Counted from the first letter of the stretch, positions 7,725 through 18,186 are shown. The stretch is DNA of 64,000 nucleotides from Candidatus Zixiibacteriota bacterium (GCA_035380245.1 DAOSXA010000001.1:1184716-1248715), one strand, 5' to 3'. Made by a program: numbers and translations. The notes: a model not told the origin generated them from the sequence alone.

Positions 7725-10700
7725 ATGGAAGCGATTTATGACTACGTTTCCGATTTCGCCTATGGCGGTTTTGGTGTCCTGATCAACTGGCTCTGGATAG
7801 GTCTCGTCGTGACCGCTTTGGTCTGGGCAACGATGCGGTTCAGTAAATCCTTCAGCGGTTCGGCCGGATATGCGGTCTGGTGGACACAACTAATGGTAGT
7901 GCTGGCTTTGCCGTTTCTGATTTGGATTCTGCCGACGGTTATTACATCGTACACGGACAACAATGTGCCCGTATCAGTATCGATCGAGCCTGAAGGTGTG
8001 AGTCAATCCGAAGAAGTCAGCGTCCTTCTGCATCACCCGCAGGTGGCTCAGGTACTTCCGCCGCAATTGGAGCAGAATCGAAGTGATGATCGTGCTGCTG
8101 TGAGCCCCGGTTACACTCCACGAAGTCATAAGCAGCATAGAATTGATGTGTCGGCGGTTATATCACCACATCAGAAGACCGCGGTTGACAAGGCCAACTT
8201 CCGGGAACTTCTCGTAGGTATGCTGCCGCAGGTGCTTTTAGTTTTTTGGCTGGTTGTATCAGGCTGGCTGCTTTATCGAATAATCCGGGCTCATAATTAT
8301 ATGAACTACTTGAAGCGGACTTCGCAGCCGTTCGACTGGGGGTATCTGCGTCGATTCGAGTCGGAGTTCCGGGCTCTTTGCGGGCTGCGCCGGATAGAAG
8401 TAAGGTTGACCGATAAAATACCGCATCCGATGGCGGCCGGTTTGGGACAACCGGTAATCCTGCTTCCTTCGCGACTGCTCGATGAACTCTCAGAGGAAGA
8501 CCTTCGCGCCACGATCCTTCACGAGTTGACTCATCTGCGGCGCTGGGACGACTGGTCCAAACTGGGTCAGAAAGTGGTTCAGGCGCTGGTGTTTTTCCAC
8601 CCGGCGGTGCACTGGGTAGGGCGGCATCTGGATTTCGAGCGTGAGGTAGCCTGTGATGAACGAGTGGTGGAGTTGACCGGAAATCGTTCCGCCTATGCTC
8701 ATTGTCTGACGCGGCTGGTGCAGTTGACCACCGGGACCGGGACCACCCTTATGCCGGGAGCGCTCACGACGCGTCGGCAGATTTTCAAACGCTTCGCCCG
8801 GCTTTTATCCGGTCGCCGGAGTGAACAACCGGTTTTGAAGGGATTACGCCTGGTCATGATCATACTGCTGGTGGCAGTATCGACAGTGGCGGCCATTCAG
8901 ATAGCGCCTTCGGTAACGGCGCCGGGGAATGCACCCTCTTACAAAGAACTGGCTCGGACCGCTCAGAATCTGATTATGCCGGTGCAAAACGAAGCTATCC
9001 GCGCCGAAGTCCCGAGGGTGTCACCGGTCCGGCCGGTGCTCAATGATATAGAACCGCCGATGCCGGAGGATCTGCTTCTTATTGACGAAGAATTGCCGGA
9101 GTTGATAGTCGCAGGGTACGACGATGAAACGGTGGCGGTTGGGCACAATCTCATGCAGCCGGTCGATCCGGATTTCTACTGGCCTGAGACTGAAGCAGCT
9201 AGCGTTATCTCCGAGGTCGAGTTGACTGTCGAGGCGCCGCCTGTCCCGACGGCACCGGCGGTAAGTGAAGCGGCCTGGTTTGCGGACGACGATAACGACA
9301 AAGACGACAAGGTTACCGCCGCCGAGAAGGAGAGTCGTTCGAGCAAGAAAGACAAGAAAGATAAGGACAAATCATTCAGCTTCTTCAGCGGTACGGTTGA
9401 CGATGAAGGCGATGTCGAGGGCGGTAATTTCAAGGGTACCAGCGTCAGTCGGAATGACGACGGTCTCCTCAAGGTTCGCTGGTCGGACGGCCGGAACTAT
9501 GTGAAGGCGGATATCGATGGTGAAATTGAGTTCACCGACGACGACCGGGGGATCGCCTCGATGTCGCGCGATGCTTATATAGAAATCAGCGAACGGTCCG
9601 GTCGCAGTCGTCATGCTATCGAGATAGAGCCGGAACGAGACGGTACTCTTTCGTACAAATACCGGGTTGATGATCAGGAACAGGAGTTCGACGACGAAGG
9701 CCGCGAATGGTTGGGCGACGTGCTGATCGAGCTGATCCGCAGGACCGGAATCGGAGCCGAGGGCCGGGTCGAGCGCATCATGAAGAAGGACGGGTTCGAC
9801 GGTGTTATCAATGAGGTAGAACGGATCGAAAGCGACTACATCCAACGCCTCTATCTCAAGATTCTTTTACAACAGCCCGGTTTGAACGATGATAATTACG
9901 CTACGATCCTGAACCTGGTGAGGACCGAGCTCGACTCCGATTATGATAAAGCCGAGTTATTACTGTCGATGGCGGATCGGGTCAAAGACGACGAGCGGCT
10001 GATGGAGTTCTATGTCGACGGGGTGGCCACGATCGATTCCGACTATGATAAACGCCGGACAATAAACGGATTGATGCTCAGCGACGATATCTCCGTAGAA
10101 CTGCTGGAGAAGATACTCACGATTGCCGAAGATATTGAGTCCGATTATGAAAAGGCGGAGTTGCTGATCGACATGGTGCCGCATCTCAACGCCCTCGATC
10201 GATCCGATCCGGTCTACGACCGAGGTTTACAGTCCTATATCAATGCGGCAATCGATATGGACTCCGACTATGAGACGCGGCGGGTTCTTAGCGGATTAAG
10301 TCTCGACCGTAACACCGATAAAAAAGTGTTGCAGGAAATCCTGCAGATCGCACACCGGATCGACTCGGACTATGAAAAGGCCGAATTGTTGATCGATATG
10401 TCGGAGTTGCTCGGTGACGATCAGGACCTGCGGCATACTTATATAGAAGCGATTGACGGTGTAACCTCGGATTACGAGCTGCGCCGGATCATCTCAGCCC
10501 TGTCGGATCAGACGGACACCTATTCGCATGATGATCTGGAATACCTGCTCGAACTGGCTTCGATGATGGACTCCGATTATGAGAAGGCGGAGTTGTTCAT
10601 GGAGCTGTCGAAACACTGCCGCAACGACGAAGAACTACTGCAGCAGTTGATGGAAGGCGCCGAGTCGATTGACAGCGATTATGACAAACATCGGGTGCTC

Positions 10701-11162
10701 AAGGATTTCCTCCCTGACGACTGTGACCGACAACGATCCATGGGGGAACAACTTCTGAGCATGATCGAGGATCTGGAATCGGGTTATGAAAAGGCCGAGG
10801 CGCTGCTCGAGGTCGTTCATTGTATGGCGGAGGATTCGGAATTACGGGAGCTGTTCCTGGATGCGGTCGGGAGTGTCGACAGCGACTATGACCGGCAGCG
10901 CGTGCTTTCGGAGTTCATTGACGAAGTCCCGATGTCGGATGATCTGATGATTTCAATTCTGGCGGTGGTGGAAGATATCGACTCCAACCACGATAAGGCT
11001 CAGGTGCTCAGCGATCTGGCCGATTATTGTCGCGGTAACGGCATGCTTGAAGAGGAATTCATGCAGGTGGTCGAGACTATGGACTCCGACTATGAGATGA
11101 ATCGACTCTATCGTCGTCTGTACGGTCGCAGTGCGAAGGAATTGGACGACGACGATTTGTAA
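7725..11162 (+). CDS. M56 (BlaR1-like) membrane metallopeptidase with 13 tandem repeats
   Basis: This 1145-aa protein starts at an ATG preceded by AAGGAG. The N-terminal ~400 residues contain several transmembrane helices and the M56 zinc peptidase site HELTH, with downstream FEREVACDERV supplying the glutamate ligand. A further hydrophobic segment follows (LRLVMIILLVAVSTVAAI). Residues ~520-660 are charged (KKDKKDKDK) and then beta-rich. From ~700 to the end there are 13 units of ~36 residues, each containing an (I/M/V)DSDY(E/D)K-like motif. They alternate between a KAELL type and an RR(V/I)L type, with degenerate copies such as ESGYEKAEAL and DSNHDKAQVL. The usual BlaR1 penicillin-binding sensor domain is not recognisable; the repeats take its place and may sense or bind a partner. 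Confidence 0.85.
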   Translation: MEAIYDYVSDFAYGGFGVLINWLWIGLVVTALVWATMRFSKSFSGSAGYAVWWTQLMVVLALPFLIWILPTVITSYTDNNVPVSVSIEPEGVSQSEEVSVLLHHPQVAQVLPPQLEQNRSDDRAAVSPGYTPRSHKQHRIDVSAVISPHQKTAVDKANFRELLVGMLPQVLLVFWLVVSGWLLYRIIRAHNYMNYLKRTSQPFDWGYLRRFESEFRALCGLRRIEVRLTDKIPHPMAAGLGQPVILLPSRLLDELSEEDLRATILHELTHLRRWDDWSKLGQKVVQALVFFHPAVHWVGRHLDFEREVACDERVVELTGNRSAYAHCLTRLVQLTTGTGTTLMPGALTTRRQIFKRFARLLSGRRSEQPVLKGLRLVMIILLVAVSTVAAIQIAPSVTAPGNAPSYKELARTAQNLIMPVQNEAIRAEVPRVSPVRPVLNDIEPPMPEDLLLIDEELPELIVAGYDDETVAVGHNLMQPVDPDFYWPETEAASVISEVELTVEAPPVPTAPAVSEAAWFADDDNDKDDKVTAAEKESRSSKKDKKDKDKSFSFFSGTVDDEGDVEGGNFKGTSVSRNDDGLLKVRWSDGRNYVKADIDGEIEFTDDDRGIASMSRDAYIEISERSGRSRHAIEIEPERDGTLSYKYRVDDQEQEFDDEGREWLGDVLIELIRRTGIGAEGRVERIMKKDGFDGVINEVERIESDYIQRLYLKILLQQPGLNDDNYATILNLVRTELDSDYDKAELLLSMADRVKDDERLMEFYVDGVATIDSDYDKRRTINGLMLSDDISVELLEKILTIAEDIESDYEKAELLIDMVPHLNALDRSDPVYDRGLQSYINAAIDMDSDYETRRVLSGLSLDRNTDKKVLQEILQIAHRIDSDYEKAELLIDMSELLGDDQDLRHTYIEAIDGVTSDYELRRIISALSDQTDTYSHDDLEYLLELASMMDSDYEKAELFMELSKHCRNDEELLQQLMEGAESIDSDYDKHRVLKDFLPDDCDRQRSMGEQLLSMIEDLESGYEKAEALLEVVHCMAEDSELRELFLDAVGSVDSDYDRQRVLSEFIDEVPMSDDLMISILAVVEDIDSNHDKAQVLSDLADYCRGNGMLEEEFMQVVETMDSDYEMNRLYRRLYGRSAKELDDDDL

Positions 11163-11198
11163 AATCAGGCTGAAGAGAAAAATCCCCATTATCCCTGC

Positions 11199-11233
11199 GT
11201 TCGGGGCCGGTTTGGTAAACCAGATCGGCCCTG
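11199..11233. terminator. Hairpin between convergent genes
   Basis: GGGGCCG...CGGCCC arms with an inner GGTTT/AAACC stem form a long hairpin between the ends of the plus-strand M56 gene and the minus-strand acetyltransferase gene. It is placed to act on both transcripts, but T-runs are weak. Confidence 0.45.
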
Positions 11234-11246
11234 ATTCATTGGGGCA

Positions 11247-11795
11247 TCATCGGCGACGGTACTCGTGTTCGAGGATGCCGTAGATGAACACATCGTGCCA
11301 GCCATTGTCCATGCGGGAGGCCTCACGATAACAGCCCTCACGTTTCATGCCGCAGGCCTCGAGAACTTTGATCGAGCCGAGATTCATACTCTGGACGATG
11401 GCATAAACACGATGTAAGCCCAGTTGTTCGAAGGAGAAACCAAGCATGAGTCCCAGCATTTCCCGACCGAGTCCCCGGCCCCAGAGATGTTCGGCGAGCC
11501 AGTAACCTACCTCGGCGTTGTTGTCGTTTCGGTTGATATTGTTGAGACCGATAACACCGACGATCTCATCGATGCCGTCGACGGTAACACCGAAATGATA
11601 GCCACGATCCCGACGCGCCTGGCGGTGAGCGATGTTGATCCACGTGATCGCATCGCTCATTCCGTATGGATGAGGCAACAGGGGTAAGAAGCGGGAGACA
11701 TTGGCGTTGTTGGCGTTGTGTTGCAGGGATGTCGTATCAGTGCGTTTGAGTCGCCTTAAGATAATGCGGTTGCCCTTGATTGGGATTAATTTCAC
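11247..11795 (-). CDS. GNAT family N-acetyltransferase (RimJ/RimL-like)
   Basis: This 182-aa protein fits the GNAT fold that moves the acetyl group of acetyl-CoA to an amine. It has the N-terminal LRRLKRTDTTSL, a central VGVIGLNNINRNDNNAEVGY strand pair and the CoA-loop region WGRGLGREMLGLMLGFSFE. The motif LHRVYAIVQSMNLGSIKVLE is followed by CGMKREG, typical of the RimJ/RimL (Acetyltransf_3) branch. The exact substrate cannot be told; ribosomal protein N-termini and small-molecule amines are both possible. It is transcribed alone, convergent with the peptidase gene. A small hairpin (11817-11835) lies just upstream of its start. Confidence 0.88.
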   Translation of the reverse strand: MKLIPIKGNRIILRRLKRTDTTSLQHNANNANVSRFLPLLPHPYGMSDAITWINIAHRQARRDRGYHFGVTVDGIDEIVGVIGLNNINRNDNNAEVGYWLAEHLWGRGLGREMLGLMLGFSFEQLGLHRVYAIVQSMNLGSIKVLEACGMKREGCYREASRMDNGWHDVFIYGILEHEYRRR

Positions 11796-12117
11796 GGCAA
11801 ACTCCCGGTAACTCCCGGCATGAATTTATCATGCCGCATACGATACATTCCAAATCCTGAGATATAATTAAGTTCTGTTCATCGTTCGTGGGCTGGGGCT
11901 AATTTACATAACAGAAGCCGACAGTGCAAGTGTCGGAGTGAATAGATGTATTTAGGGTCGTAGTCGATCACTCTTTTGTTGTTGTGCTAGGCTGTTTTTG
12001 TCATCATAATAGTTGGTGCAGTCCGGATAAGCCGCTATTGACGCGGTTTTTGGACTTCCTGTTAGCATTGAGACAGACGAGAATACACTTTGCATATCAA
12101 TCGAGGTTGAAGAGCCA
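11796..12117. other. Intergenic stretch between divergent genes
   Basis: About 320 bases separate the acetyltransferase from the coiled-coil/barrel protein. I see two small hairpins (GGCATGA/TCATGCC at 11817-11835 and CCGACA/TGTCGG near 11918-11936) and the SD-like GAGGTTGA before the ATG at 12118. No gene or clear promoter is evident. Confidence 0.5.
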
Positions 12118-14115
12118 ATGAGACGATCCACCCCCATGGCCTGGATGGTAGTCGCATTCTTAATCGTGCTGGTTACAGTACGTGCGGGAGCGGTTGACGA
12201 CAACCAACTCCAGGAACGGTTTGACCAATTGCAGGCGCAAACCAATCAGGCACGCGGACTGGCGCTGGCGATCCTGAAACGCATCAAGACTATCGACATT
12301 GAATATCGGACTTCGGACGGTCAGCCGAAAATCGGCGAGGCTCCGGCGGTACGCACCGAATTAGGCAAAATCCAGCCTATCAAGGAATCGTTCGAGCAGA
12401 TCGCGGGCGGTACGCTGTCCGAGCTGGAGGAGTTCGATAAAGAACTTGCCAAAGCCGATGAAAGTTCCAATGCCGCCTCGCTCAAGACCGAAGCAGGCGG
12501 ATTAAAAGAGGATATTCAGAAATACCAGAAGTATGTCGACCGGTTCTATCGGAAGACGGTCGATGATTTCGGTGAGCCGATGACCACGATGGTTCTTGTA
12601 TCGGGAGAGCGTGAGACCGGCGGTCGGCTGGTGTTCAGCGGCGAGGCTTCGGGTGGATTCGGGGCAGCCAAGTATAAGCGTCCGAACGCCAGCCCGATTC
12701 AGGATGTCTCCGGCAGTGACCTCAACCTGGGCGTCAACGGCAGGTATCTCCTATCGTCCCGGACCAACCTGGTCGGATCGTTTAACCATCAGTCTACGGT
12801 CGAGCGACGGGAGATTTCCACGACCGACTTCGGCGCCAGTATCGTCCATTCACTGAACGACAAGATGACCGGATCGGCCGGGCTGGAGCTGTCATCGTTC
12901 AACGACAAGGAGACCGATGCAGCGGATTTCAGTGATGTCAAGTTGTTCGCCAAGTATCAGCTTTCCGACGGGCAGCGCAAGGTCGATGCCGAGATAAGCA
13001 ACACCTCGCGAGGATACGGCGACAATGAGAATCTCGATTATTCCATCACGCGTCTGTTCGGTAAGGCACAACTACCGGTCGGGACTGGATTGATGAACCT
13101 GCAGTTGGTTTATCAGAAGAAATCGCACGAAGATATTCTCGATTATATGACTTATTCGGAGTTCAGTCCCAGTATGGTTTACCAGTTAACGCCGGGCGGC
13201 TCGGAGTTGGGCGTGTCGTATCAGGCCTTTTCACATCCGGAGGTCGACGACTCACCGCTGGACAACACACGTCTGAAGGCCCATTACTATTCGGTAACGA
13301 AGACTCAGGGGAGGACGGTGAAGTTCGGTCCTGAGTTCTACTGGCACAAACTGCCGAATGCAGAGGATGATGAGTACGACGGTTTTTATGATTTTACTTT
13401 AATGAAGCAGGTAACAACCCGGACTAATAGAGCGGGGCTGAGCCGTTGGGAGATCAACTATCGCATGTTCTCGGATTCGACCCGATTCGATTTTGCCCAG
13501 TTGACTTATCGCAAAGACAGCCGCCCGCTGGGTTCGGGATATTTCTCCAAGTTCAAAACAGCAGCCCGATTCTACGTAGAAACATCCTATAAATCAGACA
13601 GCGTCTACGACCCGTCGTCCGGCGGCAGGACAGTGATGGAAGAATACTGTCCGGCCCATACACTCGATCTGTATTGGAATTTCGGTTGGTCGAAAACAGC
13701 CCGAGGTTTTCTCCGACAGCTCTCGATCGGACCGGTCCTCGGAGCCAGGTTCTATTTCGACCAGAACGGCGAAGATCGATCCAATAAAGAAACGGATGAG
13801 GATTTTATTCTGCAAAATCCGGCCAACGTGGCCAAGGCAGGTATTGAGGCCGTGCTGGCGGGAGCGACAACAACCGGGATAACCTGGCGAGCCGACGGCA
13901 GTTATGTGTTGACCGCGCTCTACAACGCCGATCCCAAGACGACAACCGGTGTGTTTCAGCTAAACGGACAAGTAACTTATCAAATCAATGTCCAATGGCT
14001 GGTCGAAGGATATCTGAAGTTCCATCAAACGCGGATGGATGAGGCCTCCGCGATTGATCTAGATAAATCAGACATCGGCGTTCGTGTCCGGTATCTGTTC
14101 GACGTGGTAAGATAA
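12118..14115 (+). CDS. Exported protein with helical N-terminus and predicted beta-barrel
   Basis: No named family is recognised in this 665-aa protein. It begins with a Sec signal peptide (basic MRRSTP, then a hydrophobic run ending near VRAGA). Residues ~30-150 are helical and charged (QLQERFDQLQAQTNQARG), compatible with a coiled coil. From ~155 to the C-terminus there are alternating polar/hydrophobic strands with aromatic girdles, ending in GVRVRYLFDVVR, as in outer-membrane barrels. The next gene starts 24 bases downstream and encodes a very large exported protein that also begins with a helical domain. The two are probably co-transcribed and may form one surface system, for example a barrel displaying or anchoring its partner. 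Confidence 0.65.
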   Translation: MRRSTPMAWMVVAFLIVLVTVRAGAVDDNQLQERFDQLQAQTNQARGLALAILKRIKTIDIEYRTSDGQPKIGEAPAVRTELGKIQPIKESFEQIAGGTLSELEEFDKELAKADESSNAASLKTEAGGLKEDIQKYQKYVDRFYRKTVDDFGEPMTTMVLVSGERETGGRLVFSGEASGGFGAAKYKRPNASPIQDVSGSDLNLGVNGRYLLSSRTNLVGSFNHQSTVERREISTTDFGASIVHSLNDKMTGSAGLELSSFNDKETDAADFSDVKLFAKYQLSDGQRKVDAEISNTSRGYGDNENLDYSITRLFGKAQLPVGTGLMNLQLVYQKKSHEDILDYMTYSEFSPSMVYQLTPGGSELGVSYQAFSHPEVDDSPLDNTRLKAHYYSVTKTQGRTVKFGPEFYWHKLPNAEDDEYDGFYDFTLMKQVTTRTNRAGLSRWEINYRMFSDSTRFDFAQLTYRKDSRPLGSGYFSKFKTAARFYVETSYKSDSVYDPSSGGRTVMEEYCPAHTLDLYWNFGWSKTARGFLRQLSIGPVLGARFYFDQNGEDRSNKETDEDFILQNPANVAKAGIEAVLAGATTTGITWRADGSYVLTALYNADPKTTTGVFQLNGQVTYQINVQWLVEGYLKFHQTRMDEASAIDLDKSDIGVRVRYLFDVVR

Positions 14116-14139
14116 TCGCAGGCAGGAGAGACTCGAATC

Positions 14140-17100
14140 ATGAAGAAGATCATAAATGTTATTTTGATTCTGGCCGCCCTTCTGGCCGTCGCCGCGTTGG
14201 TAAGCGCCGATGAGAGCGACGAATACCAGGAAGCGTTGCAACAGACCGAGGACGAATGGAACGCCTTCCGGGAAACCCTTCAACAGGGAAATGAGAAGTT
14301 CAAGAGCTTCGCGGAAGAATACGAGAAGTACCGCGATGCTGTGCACAGCGATGCCCCGGAGCAGGGAATCGCGCTCGCCAAGATGTTGTTCAAGCTGAAC
14401 GACAACGAAACCGCCGCGGCCGAGGAGAAACTTCGCCAGTTGCGCGAAATGTTCAATAAGATGGACGACAACGGCCTGACCGACAAGCTGAAGCAGGCCT
14501 CGAGTATGTTGAAAAAAGCCGACGATTACGCCGGTGAAGTATCGAATGCCTGGGAGTTCGCGAAGAAGTTCAATCCCGAAAACGCCAAAGACAATCCCAC
14601 TTACGGTCTTCGCCTGATCGGCGATCTGCTCAAGGACGGCGCGGGGAAGATGGAGAAGATTCCGCTGGTGGGAGAGATCCTCGGACCCTGGCTCAAGGCA
14701 TACGGCGAAGTCGCGGGTGATTTTGCCAATGCGCTGGATCGTCTGGCCAAGAAGATCGACAATTTCCGAGGCAATAACCTTTGCGCCCAGTCCGGCTATC
14801 GCCAGGATCAACAGGCGGCGTTCAAGGCTGCCGGCGCCGATAAAAACTGCGCCGAGTATTTTGCCATAGGTGAATTCCCGCGTCTGCGCGGTGAAGCGTA
14901 TCGAGGTGAAGAGGATTACTTCCTGTATGATCCGGCTACCAAACGCGGTTATTTTTCACATGCCGGCAACACGGAGAAAGTGTACCGATGGCATGAACTG
15001 TTGCTGGAACGTCGAGCGCTCGATCCCGATTGGCTGTCCAGCCGATCTAACAGTCTCAAGCCGGATGCCGAGAGCCGGGCACGCGAATACTATCGGCTTT
15101 TCCATGGCTGGAAGGATAAAAGCGAAGAATCCTGGTTGATAATCGACGAACTCAAGTTGACCGAGGATGCTTATTTCTACGGAAGGCTCGACGAAGAAAC
15201 GTTCGTGGCCAATTACGTGCTGAGCGAAACCCATCGTTCGGCAATCGACGCCGTGATCGAGCAATACGAGAAGTATTGCATCGTACGCGGTACGGTGGAC
15301 GAGGAAGTTGAAGATCAGGTCAGCCGCAGTTCGGGCGCGACGGTTCAATTCACGATCAACGGGCGCACGTTCAGCCAGACGACCGGCGACGACGGCCAGT
15401 ACGAGATTTTGGTTGAGGCCAAACCGATGGATGCGATCGAAGAGCGAGTTTCCAAGGAAGGATTCAACACGTACACCAGCAACGGTCGCATTCCGGACCG
15501 GGTAGTGAGCGGTCTCGATTATACCCTCCGAAAGAAAGAAGAAACGCAACAGGCTATTATCTCCGGTAAGGTTTTCATTAAAAAAGATGCTCAGACTACC
15601 GCCGAACCTCTGGCGGGTGCAACCGTTACGGCTGTCGGTGTTGCGACGTCGGGTGAGTTGGGCAGCACGGTCAGCAGCGGCGACGGTTCCTATGCCCTAG
15701 CGGTGACAGTGGCAAAAAACACGGGAGTAACCTGTACCGCCACGGATGGGGAGAATAGTGGTTCTGCCTCCGTAACGGTGACCGCAGCAGCCCATTCCGG
15801 AGTGGATATCACAGTGACTTCGAGCAAACCGCAAGAAGCGGCCGGTCAATGGACGATCAACGCGACAGTACTAGACGACAACGGCAAACCGCTGGCAAAT
15901 GCCACCGTGACTCCGACCGGCGGAGGCGCGGCTGCTGTGACCGGGGCTGACGGCCGCGCGGTGATCGGTCCGATCGATGTCCCGAGCGGTTGGGAAGAAA
16001 CACCGTTCACGGTTACCCTGACACCTTCGGTTACGGCTCAGGGGGGAATCAAAGTGGGCGGCGGCGCAGTGTCGGTGACATACGAGGGTACAACGCCGAC
16101 CGAAGTGTCGTTAACCATTCCGGTGATAATCCCGAATGCGGTTACCATCAACGGCCAGGTGATAGATGCCAACGGTGTCGGTGTCAGCGGTGCGGCTGTC
16201 TCCGGCGCAGGACTTTCGACCACATCAGCAACCGGCGGTTCGTTCAGTATGGGACCCTATTCGCTGGTGAAAGACTCATCGATATCCTTAAGCGTGGTAT
16301 ACACCGACGGCGGCAACAGTTTCGGCGGTACTCCGGTAACGGTTACTTATAACGGTATCGGAAATTCAATCAGCGGAGTGGTGCTGACGGTTGATATGAC
16401 GATGGAGACCGAAGTTACGATCACCGGACAGGTGCGCGATATGGACGGCAAACCGATCCAGGGTGCGGCTGTTACCGGCGGTGGTGTTTCGACCACGTCC
16501 GATGCCGCCGGATCGTACACCCTGCCGCCGTTTACCCATGAGTTAGGAAAGCCGGCGGTGATCACCGCCACGGTGCAGGACCCGCAGGGGAACAGCTATT
16601 CGGGTCAGACGAATTGTACGCCGATGCAGAACAATGCCACAGCGCCGACCATAGTCATTCAGGTGCAGCAGAAGGATGTTTACGATGTTACCATAAGCGG
16701 AATGGTCGTGGATGATAAGGGAACAGGAGTTTCCGGGGCAGTGGTGACCGACGGCACGCATTCCGTAGTGTCGGATGCCGCAGGTGTATTTACCGTAGGC
16801 CCGATAGGTCTGACGGCGAACGAGTCGGCCTCGCTCTCGGCCAGCAAAACCGAAGGAGCCACATCGCTCTCTGGCGGCCCGGTGGCGGTGGTGTTCGACG
16901 GACAGAATGTTGATATCGGCGGGGTGGTGATTACGATGAAGAGCCCGTCTTTGCAGACTACGATCACCGGCGTAGTACAAAGCACGAACGGCACGGGGGT
17001 AAGCGGCGCAACTGTCACTGCCGGTGGAGCCTCAGGTGCAACCGATGGCTCCGGCATGTTCTCGATCGGTCCGCTCGGCTACGACGATGGGAACAGCGTC

Positions 17101-18186
17101 ACGGTGTCGGCGAGTTATACCAGAACGGATGGCTCAGTTGCGAGCGGTGATGCCACGGTAACGCCATCCTCGGAAAACACCGGTGGGGTGGTGATCAGTC
17201 TCAATGTCGATGTCGACGAGGATGAAGGAGAGGTAGACGAGGACCTTGAGGACGCTATCGATGATCTAACGAATGATAGCGATACCGGCGCTGACTTCGA
17301 TGCTCTCGTGGCGGATTTCAATCTAATCGTGGCGGAGCTCGATCAAATCGCTACAGATTTCAGAAACCGAGCGGATTTCTTTGACCAGCGCCTGCGAGAA
17401 CTGCTCAACGCTGCCTGCGACGACAGCGAGACCGGCTTTGCGCTGAGCAGCGCCAAGAATTCGCTCGAGGATTATGGTTTCGTCTTAACTACTCTCTACG
17501 GCATTTACGGTGAACTGATCTCAGCGCAGGCGGTACAACCTGACAAGAGCCTGGTTTTAGTCGACAACGATTTCGTCCGAGCTAACGATCAGGAAGCGGC
17601 TTTGCAAGCTCGCTATGCCCAGATGCAAGCCGCGTATGCTTCATACGAATGCGACGAGGAAGAATCCGATGTCGACCAGGGCGACAAAGCCGATGACGAG
17701 GCCGATCCGGATGATCTGGATGTGGTTGAGCCGGAGGCATGCGGCGACGGTATCGATAACGACGGAGACGGTGAGATTGACGAATGCGATGCCGGTTGTT
17801 GCAACAAGAACGTTCAGATCATTGTCGATGACTGCGGTAATGCCGCCGATGATATTTTCGAGGTTAGCTTGAACGGTGAATTACTCGGATATACACCTAA
17901 GGGAACGGCAAACACCTGGGATCGCGAGTTGGAACCGGGGACATACACTGTCAGTATCACTTGTCTCGACGATGGCGGTAATCCTCTAGGCAGCGATATC
18001 GGAACGGCTTGTATTAATGTAATTGTTTACGGGACCGATGTTGCTATTGGCGGCGGTGCACCACAAATTCCGTATGGCGGCACGGCCACGATTAGCTTCA
18101 CCGTGCCGGAGGGGCCGGCAGCGGCTTCAATGAATCGTTTGTACGATGGATCAATCCATCGTGCGCGTGGTTTGGAAAGTAATTGA
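14140..18186 (+). CDS. Giant exported multi-domain surface protein with carboxypeptidase-regulatory-like repeats
   Basis: This 1348-aa protein follows a good SD (CAGGAGAG). Residues 1-23 are a signal peptide. Residues ~24-380 are helical and acidic. From ~385 to ~1025 there are seven or so Ig-like/carboxypeptidase-regulatory-like modules, each with a G-xVVDxxGxGVSGAxV start and a DGSG/SDAAG turn. A second helical acidic region (~1030-1190) follows. Near 1195-1225 there is a Cys-flanked Asp loop, GDGIDNDGDGEIDECDAGC, of the calcium-binding type found in secreted proteins of myxobacteria and FCB bacteria. The last ~130 residues look beta-rich. Cysteines cluster only in the C-terminal half. A cell-surface, adhesive or matrix role is inferred, and it is probably co-expressed with the upstream barrel protein. 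Confidence 0.7.
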   Translation: MKKIINVILILAALLAVAALVSADESDEYQEALQQTEDEWNAFRETLQQGNEKFKSFAEEYEKYRDAVHSDAPEQGIALAKMLFKLNDNETAAAEEKLRQLREMFNKMDDNGLTDKLKQASSMLKKADDYAGEVSNAWEFAKKFNPENAKDNPTYGLRLIGDLLKDGAGKMEKIPLVGEILGPWLKAYGEVAGDFANALDRLAKKIDNFRGNNLCAQSGYRQDQQAAFKAAGADKNCAEYFAIGEFPRLRGEAYRGEEDYFLYDPATKRGYFSHAGNTEKVYRWHELLLERRALDPDWLSSRSNSLKPDAESRAREYYRLFHGWKDKSEESWLIIDELKLTEDAYFYGRLDEETFVANYVLSETHRSAIDAVIEQYEKYCIVRGTVDEEVEDQVSRSSGATVQFTINGRTFSQTTGDDGQYEILVEAKPMDAIEERVSKEGFNTYTSNGRIPDRVVSGLDYTLRKKEETQQAIISGKVFIKKDAQTTAEPLAGATVTAVGVATSGELGSTVSSGDGSYALAVTVAKNTGVTCTATDGENSGSASVTVTAAAHSGVDITVTSSKPQEAAGQWTINATVLDDNGKPLANATVTPTGGGAAAVTGADGRAVIGPIDVPSGWEETPFTVTLTPSVTAQGGIKVGGGAVSVTYEGTTPTEVSLTIPVIIPNAVTINGQVIDANGVGVSGAAVSGAGLSTTSATGGSFSMGPYSLVKDSSISLSVVYTDGGNSFGGTPVTVTYNGIGNSISGVVLTVDMTMETEVTITGQVRDMDGKPIQGAAVTGGGVSTTSDAAGSYTLPPFTHELGKPAVITATVQDPQGNSYSGQTNCTPMQNNATAPTIVIQVQQKDVYDVTISGMVVDDKGTGVSGAVVTDGTHSVVSDAAGVFTVGPIGLTANESASLSASKTEGATSLSGGPVAVVFDGQNVDIGGVVITMKSPSLQTTITGVVQSTNGTGVSGATVTAGGASGATDGSGMFSIGPLGYDDGNSVTVSASYTRTDGSVASGDATVTPSSENTGGVVISLNVDVDEDEGEVDEDLEDAIDDLTNDSDTGADFDALVADFNLIVAELDQIATDFRNRADFFDQRLRELLNAACDDSETGFALSSAKNSLEDYGFVLTTLYGIYGELISAQAVQPDKSLVLVDNDFVRANDQEAALQARYAQMQAAYASYECDEEESDVDQGDKADDEADPDDLDVVEPEACGDGIDNDGDGEIDECDAGCCNKNVQIIVDDCGNAADDIFEVSLNGELLGYTPKGTANTWDRELEPGTYTVSITCLDDGGNPLGSDIGTACINVIVYGTDVAIGGGAPQIPYGGTATISFTVPEGPAAASMNRLYDGSIHRARGLESN

